Shown piece after piece: positions 21,834 through 24,319 of a stretch of 24,319 bases of DNA (positions are counted from its first letter, which is position 1; the number at the start of each line of letters is the position of its first letter). The translations under genes were made by a program, and so were the position numbers. The stretch is from a virus. The stretch lies in IMG/VR virus record IMGVR_UViG_3300027140_000023, positions 1 through 24,319 of that record; one strand, written 5' to 3'. The notes beneath the pieces are model-generated. The model had not been told where the DNA came from. It saw only the letters and a program-made list of their open reading frames with translations, and did no database searches.

Positions 21834-21961
21834 TCTTCTTCCACATAGATGCGTCCTGTTGCCATCATCTCTTCCAAGATATTGTTGGCTGCTTTGAGAC
21901 TGAGTATTGCTTTGTCAATGGACTCGTTCAAGTCCGCTATTTCATGAACTGTGTATGACAT
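21830..21961 (-). CDS. 43-residue helical protein
   Basis: Product 'MSYTVHEIADLNESIDKAIL' continues 'SLKAANNILEEMMATGRIYV' and ends in three glutamates: one amphipathic helix with a short tail. The ATG has TAGGAGCAACAG upstream, a good SD. The stop overlaps the regulator's ATG (ATGA). The start lies within the end of the preceding zinc-ribbon gene in another frame. It may modulate the XRE protein; no family recognised. Confidence 0.62.
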   Translation of the reverse strand: MSYTVHEIADLNESIDKAILSLKAANNILEEMMATGRIYVEEE

Positions 21962-22091
21962 CTGTTGCTCCTAACTTAGACCAAGCACACGCTTGGCAAT
22001 AGTTCCTAGCGTGTGCTTTATTTATATCTACTACTATTGCTATCCCACATTGGTAGCAATCAAATGTTTGATACTTTACTTGGTTGTCCAT
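21942..22091 (-). CDS. 49-residue zinc-ribbon protein
   Basis: A short gene with AAGGAAG before the ATG, overlapping the preceding stop by 16 bases. The product 'MDNQVKYQTFDCYQCGIAIV' continues 'VDINKAHARNYCQACAWSKL', with C12, C15, C32 and C35 in two C-x2-C pairs, the classical zinc-ribbon spacing, which would not be expected by chance in a random frame. Probably a nucleic-acid- or protein-binding adaptor. A 10-bp inverted repeat (21983-22018) lies inside the coding region. Confidence 0.7.
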   Translation of the reverse strand: MDNQVKYQTFDCYQCGIAIVVDINKAHARNYCQACAWSKLGATDVIHSS

Positions 22092-22279
22092 AGGTCTTCC
22101 TTTGCTATGTCTGGGTCATAGTAGAAGTTCCGCCCCTGCTTTTCTATTCTTAAAGCACGGCGCAGATTCATATTGTCTCGATGCAATATAGCATTCTGTC
22201 TGATTGCTAGTGTAATAAGTATGATACTTGTAGACATTGCAATAATCAATGCCAGTATATCTCCTGCTCCTAATAACAT
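22076..22279 (-). CDS. Small membrane protein
   Basis: A 67-residue protein. I start at the ATG following AAAGGTAAC; longer frames run through the upstream terminator. It has one membrane helix ('GDILALIIAMSTSIILITLA', residues 5-24) and a charged cytoplasmic tail ('NLRRALRIEKQGRNFYYDPD'). No family recognised. It is the first gene after the intrinsic terminator at 22341-22384, so it probably opens a separate leftward transcription unit that includes the microproteins, regulator and lysozyme. Confidence 0.65.
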   Translation of the reverse strand: MLLGAGDILALIIAMSTSIILITLAIRQNAILHRDNMNLRRALRIEKQGRNFYYDPDIAKEDLWTTK

Positions 22280-22340
22280 TTTGTTACCTTTCTGATTAGA
22301 TGGACTCGCGGTATTCCGTAGTAGGTACATGGCCCTCCAC

Positions 22341-22384
22341 GATAAAAAGAAAAGGCAGGTGAGAGCCGAAGCCCCCACCTGCCT
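22341..22384 (-). terminator. Intrinsic terminator with UUCG loop
   Basis: On the minus strand AGGCAGGTG (22384-22376) pairs with CACCTGCCT (22361-22353); the stem continues through GGGGC/GCTCT with G-U pairs to a CUUCGG tetraloop and is followed by TTTCTTTTTATC. This is a textbook rho-independent terminator directly after the gene at 22391-22705. It splits the leftward arm into at least two units. Confidence 0.93.
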
Positions 22385-22390
22385 GAGTCT

Positions 22391-22705
22391 TTATGCTTGT
22401 GATACGGATGTAAGTACTACCTGCTTAAGGCCTGGCTTACGGTCTTTGTTATCAATGTTTGGACGGCGGTCCCAGCGTGTGTTACCGATGCCTTCTGCGT
22501 TGATGTATGCAGTTGAATCTGCGAGCCAGTTAAGTTCTCGTAGTTGTGTAATTACATTCTCATCGAAGATAACTACACGTGTAGAGTCAGAGCAAATTTG
22601 GCGCCCTGTTGGTAGTTGTTCGTAGTCGTTGATGGTTGCTGTGTAGAAACCATTGCGGTCAACAACATTCTTGATAACGCTGTTCTTGAATGTGACTGTG
22701 TTCAT
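22391..22705 (-). CDS. Hypothetical protein, possibly OB-fold ssDNA-binding
   Basis: A 104-residue protein with AAAGGAAAC before the ATG. It is beta-rich: 'MNTVTFKNSVIKNVVDRNGF', 'YTATINDYEQLPTGRQICSD', 'TRVVIFDENVITQLREL' and 'STAYINAEGIGNTRWDRRPN', with a basic segment 'NKDRKPGLKQVVLTSV'. The order of strands and the 'VVIFDENV...AYINAEGIG' pair recall single-strand-binding proteins, but I see no decisive motif. It is followed at once by a strong terminator, so it may be expressed at high level as a two-gene early unit. Confidence 0.72.
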   Translation of the reverse strand: MNTVTFKNSVIKNVVDRNGFYTATINDYEQLPTGRQICSDSTRVVIFDENVITQLRELNWLADSTAYINAEGIGNTRWDRRPNIDNKDRKPGLKQVVLTSVSQA

Positions 22706-22737
22706 TTTGTTTCCTTTTCTGTTGGTAGTGTTGTTGT

Positions 22738-22774
22738 GCAGACCTGCTCCTGCACTTGTTCAGAGCAGGTCTGC
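22738..22774. promoter_or_regulatory. 12-bp perfect inverted repeat between two early genes
   Basis: GCAGACCTGCTC (22738-22749) and GAGCAGGTCTGC (22763-22774) are perfect complements around a 13-base loop. The element fills most of the 78-base gap between the genes starting at 23146 and 22705. No T-run follows on either strand. It could be an operator, a processing site, or a stabilising hairpin that sets the relative expression of the two genes. Confidence 0.6.
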
Positions 22775-22783
22775 TTTGGATTG

Positions 22784-23146
22784 TTAGTTACAACTTGGAC
22801 ATACAGCGTGCTTATTGCATACCATGTGGCAGTCTTGGCACACGGTCTCATGTGGACCTAAGTCCACAACCAGTTCAAAGAACCTGTCGGATAGGTTGGT
22901 GACAGGTTCCATAAACTCGTTTCGTTCCTTTTCGTCGTTGTCAATGGTTACAGCACCTACCCAGTCGTGGCCAGATGGGCTGTCAACCCTATGCATGGGA
23001 CGGTCGTATTGGTCACTGTTTTCGTCTACTAGGTCATGGGCGATGTTGGTCGCCCGTGAATCTCGTAGGTCTTGGCAGTCTACGCATAGTTCCATCTGAA
23101 TCATGCACTGGTAGCATGGGTTGGAGACAGTCAGTTCATCAGACAT
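22784..23146 (-). CDS. Cysteine-rich zinc-binding protein, first gene of the early arm
   Basis: A 120-residue acidic protein with AAGGAAAG before the ATG. Cysteine clusters are at both ends: 'NPCYQCMIQMELCVDCQDLR' (two C-x2-C pairs) and 'HETVCQDCHMVCNKHAVCPS' with a final Cys (two or more C-x2-C pairs). The middle ('HDWVGAVTIDNDEKERNEFM') is polar and acidic. Two zinc knuckles linked by a helical middle is my reading. As the first gene leftward from the long non-coding region, it is probably expressed immediately after infection; host takeover is a reasonable guess. Confidence 0.75.
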   Translation of the reverse strand: MSDELTVSNPCYQCMIQMELCVDCQDLRDSRATNIAHDLVDENSDQYDRPMHRVDSPSGHDWVGAVTIDNDEKERNEFMEPVTNLSDRFFELVVDLGPHETVCQDCHMVCNKHAVCPSCN

Positions 23147-23266
23147 TGTACTTTCCTTTCTTTAACCTGATACACGCGATAACCTCTCGGTTCAGGATTA
23201 CGCCACTTTGAATCATGGCAGTCATCGGATAGCGCATTCTTGCGCTAGACGCGGGGCGTGGCTGGA

Positions 23267-23282
23267 CTGCGAGCCTGCGAGC
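23267..23282. repeat. Tandem direct repeat CTGCGAGC x2
   Basis: The eight-base unit CTGCGAGC occurs twice in direct succession (23267-23274 and 23275-23282), and the second copy forms part of a five-pair hairpin with the following CAGGC. It may be a short iteron-like or structural element. Confidence 0.7.
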
Positions 23283-23364
23283 AGGCGCACATTCATGGGC
23301 GCTCCAGACACGGCGTTGCGGGGATTCCGCAACGAGTAGTCCTGTTGCGCTTATGAGTTAGCCC

Positions 23365-23387
23365 CCTTCCGCCGAATAGGCGGGAGG
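23365..23387 (+). other. Stable hairpin with GNRNA-type pentaloop
   Basis: CCTTCCGCC pairs with GGCGGGAGG around the loop GAATA. One pair is U-G in plus-strand RNA and would be an A-C mismatch in minus-strand RNA, favouring rightward transcription. The loop GAAUA fits the GNRNA pattern of lambdoid boxB antitermination hairpins, although no N-like protein is recognised here. Confidence 0.6.
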
Positions 23388-23663
23388 TGCGGGATAACGA
23401 ATGCAATAGGACTTGACAAACATGATACAAGGCGCGTAGTCCTGAGAGAGAGGATTCTGTTCAGGTCAGGCATTCTGGAGTGAGTACAGCACTGCCAAGT
23501 GTGGCTGCATGGAATGCTGACGCACTGCAGTCGGCTGACGGAACGGGCAGGTGAGGGGTTGCCATTGCCAAGGCTGAAACTATTTTTATTTAGTATGAAA
23601 CAAATAGTTATCTGACTGGGGCGCAGACATCTGGTCAAGCCCGCAGACTGCTAGCCGTAACAG

Positions 23664-23736
23664 GACCCACTGTACAGGACAGTAGAGCGGCAGCATTAAA
23701 CAGTCTGTGGGTCTGAAAGACCCCAGAGTGTTTAAT
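23664..23736 (+). promoter_or_regulatory. Alternative-pairing hairpins (switch-like element)
   Basis: GGGTC at 23709-23713 can pair with GACCC at 23719-23723 (loop TGAAA), extended by CTG/CAG and enclosed by ATTAAACA/TGTTTAAT (23695-23702 and 23729-23736). The same bases, as GTGGGTC (23707-23713), can instead pair with GACCCAC at 23664-23670. The two structures exclude each other, as in attenuators and riboswitch expression platforms. A weak pyrimidine run (tctttct) follows the second hairpin. Confidence 0.5.
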
Positions 23737-23848
23737 AGTCTTTCTAACCTGTAGTAGTATCTGCCATAAAAATATTTCCGTACAACAGTGCCCCTGATAC
23801 AGTCATTATTTAACAGTTTTTGGCAAATAAAAAATATTTTAAAATAAA

Positions 23849-23887
23849 CCGTTCGGAATGGCTGTTTGAACGGGTTAATACTATATA
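23849..23887 (+). promoter_or_regulatory. Candidate promoter/operator before the terminase gene
   Basis: An AT-rich block (23813-23848) leads to the inverted repeat CCGTTC (23849-23854) / GAACGG (23868-23873), followed by TTAATACTATATAG with -10-like hexamers. No good -35 at standard spacing was found. Location upstream of the first late gene makes a regulated late promoter likely, perhaps read with help from the phage sigma-like factor or WhiB. Confidence 0.4.
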
Positions 23888-23903
23888 GAGAGTATTTATT
23901 ATT

Positions 23904-23981
23904 ACAGTAGCAAGTCTCTTAAAGACTTGCGTTACAGACTGTATCTACTGTCTGTTACAACTGACTGTAACTATTGTAGAT
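23904..23981 (+). promoter_or_regulatory. Structured 5' leader of the terminase gene
   Basis: Two stem-loops lie just before the start: GCAAGTCT/AGACTTGC with a five-base loop (23910-23930), then ATCTAC...GTAGAT (23943-23948 with 23976-23981) enclosing GTTACA/TGTAAC (23954-23959 with 23966-23971). ACAGTAG (23904-23910) can alternatively pair with CTACTGT (23945-23951). The structure ends 11 bases before the GTG and could limit ribosome access. Confidence 0.5.
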
Positions 23982-23992
23982 GGGACCATTCT

Positions 23993-24319
23993 GTGACTTT
24001 TCAAAAAGGGTCTAATAACCCTCAAAGTACCGCCCTGGCAGAGGCAAAACGTAAAGTTTTAGCCCTTGTAGCAGAGGGTATGTCGCCTAAAAAGGCGATG
24101 GAGAATCTGGGCAAAAAGCCAGATACCATCCGAATCTGGATGCTTAGGGATAAAGAGTTTGCCGCCGATTTAGAGCAGGCTTTGCAGGATGCAAAGTCCA
24201 ACTCAATCAAGGCGTTGGGCATCGCAAAGGAGGAAATCACCTTTCCTCAGTTTAGCGAGATGTTCCTTGACCAGAGGGTGTTTCCACATCATATGGACTG
24301 GGTGGACTTGCTAGAAGAT
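23993..24319 (+). CDS. terL: Terminase large subunit, N-terminal part (runs off the window)
   Basis: The first 109 residues of a terminase are visible. After a polar start comes 'ALAEAKRKVLALVAEGMSPK', 'KAMENLGKKPDTIRIWMLRD', an HTH-like segment found at the N-terminus of actinophage terminases, then 'PQFSEMFLDQRVFPHHMDWV' and 'DLLED', the conserved lead-in to the ATPase domain. Walker motifs lie beyond the window. I use GTG 23993; there is no clear SD and the frame is open back to 23879 without an ATG. Terminases cut and pump DNA into the capsid. It begins the late arm. Confidence 0.85.
   Translation, partial: MTFQKGSNNPQSTALAEAKRKVLALVAEGMSPKKAMENLGKKPDTIRIWMLRDKEFAADLEQALQDAKSNSIKALGIAKEEITFPQFSEMFLDQRVFPHHMDWVDLLED

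Larger units (their letters stand above)
23147..23992. other. Long structured non-coding region (candidate large RNA and/or origin)
   Basis: About 846 bases without a convincing gene between the divergent arms. The left part is GC-rich: hand counts give about 63% for 23221-23400 and for 23521-23580, against roughly 40-48% in nearby genes; 23760-23880 falls to about 33%. Hairpins visible: TAGCGCA/TGCGCTA (23230-23247), GCCTG/CAGGC (23273-23286), CGTTGCGG/CCGCAACG (23314-23334), a nine-pair stem with a GAAUA loop (23365-23387), GCTGAC/GTCGGC (inside 23521-23560), AACTATTT/AAATAGTT (23578-23609). Two stems need G-U pairs that exist only in plus-strand RNA. It may encode a structured RNA read rightward, carry control sites for both arms, or be the origin. 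Confidence 0.6.

Noticed and set aside
21983-22018. 10-bp perfect inverted repeat AAGCACACGC/GCGTGTGCTT as a terminator or operator
   Set aside because: It lies inside the 49-residue zinc-ribbon gene, where it encodes parts of 'KAHAR' and 'QACAW'; no real T-run follows on either strand. Kept only as a note.
23413-23418. TTGACA as a -35 element in the non-coding region
   Set aside because: The base stretch 17 positions downstream (GTAGTC) is not a plausible -10, so no promoter is called.
23351-23638. 95-codon minus-strand frame in the non-coding region
   Set aside because: Composition is mixed Cys/Arg/Ser/Pro without structure, no SD, and it overlaps several stable hairpins; treated as chance.
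23877-23894. T7-like promoter (TAATAC...TATAGAGAG)
   Set aside because: It only resembles a shortened T7 consensus; the internal bases and spacing are wrong and no phage RNA polymerase is seen.
1-24319. tRNA genes, CRISPR arrays, integrase or insertion sequences
   Set aside because: Looked for cloverleaf arms, spaced direct repeats and recombinase motifs by eye; none found. The T-loop-like 'ggttcaggatta' near 23201 lacks the other arms.

Overview
The window looks like about 24 kb of a tailed-phage genome, or a prophage or metagenomic phage contig, from an actinobacterial host. Evidence for the host: a WhiB-type Fe-S regulator, a DUF932 protein, a DUF4192-like protein, a Cas4/RecB-like exonuclease and a small sigma-like factor, all typical of actinophages. 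Hand counts of a few segments give roughly 40-48% G+C in coding DNA. That is low for an actinophage and fits hosts such as low-GC freshwater Actinobacteria; the habitat is an inference.

Late arm, plus strand (1-12640). It opens inside an N4-gp56-type major capsid protein. Two small conserved genes, four very basic small proteins (two resembling DUF5872 and DUF6321) and a probable head-tail connector follow. Next is a long tail-fibre/adhesin region with duplicated modules and a glycine-rich adhesin, broken by one opposite-strand gene at 7849-8556. A 667-aa tail protein and a lysis cassette (membrane protein, M15-type endolysin, holin candidate) complete the arm, which ends at a strong intrinsic terminator (12595-12634). 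No tape-measure gene lies between capsid and lysis genes, which hints at a short-tailed virion.

Early arm, minus strand (23146 down to 12636). From promoter-proximal to distal it holds: two small proteins with a terminator (22341-22384); a dense block of microproteins, an XRE regulator and a secreted lysozyme-like enzyme; conserved proteins of unknown function (DUF4192-like, DUF932 and others); the replication/recombination block (Cas4-like nuclease, DnaB/RecA-like ATPase, Holliday-junction-resolvase-like nuclease, and a primase split across two frames); then a DUF1599-like protein, a sigma-like factor, zinc ribbons, a 28-aa membrane peptide, WhiB and a small nuclease. Most starts overlap the preceding stop (ATGA, GTGA or TAATG), so these are translationally coupled operons. 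Several genes are under 60 codons and are supported by this coupling, by Shine-Dalgarno sites or by cysteine motifs.

Between the two divergent arms lie about 850 bases without a credible gene (23147-23992). The left part is far more GC-rich than the rest and full of hairpins, tandem repeats and mutually exclusive pairings; the right part is AT-rich and leads into the terminase large subunit, which runs off the window at 24319. This is the best candidate for something undescribed: a large structured phage RNA, an origin, or both. Other points of note are the split primase with an ideal internal ribosome site and a second, early muralytic module paired with a 31-aa membrane peptide.
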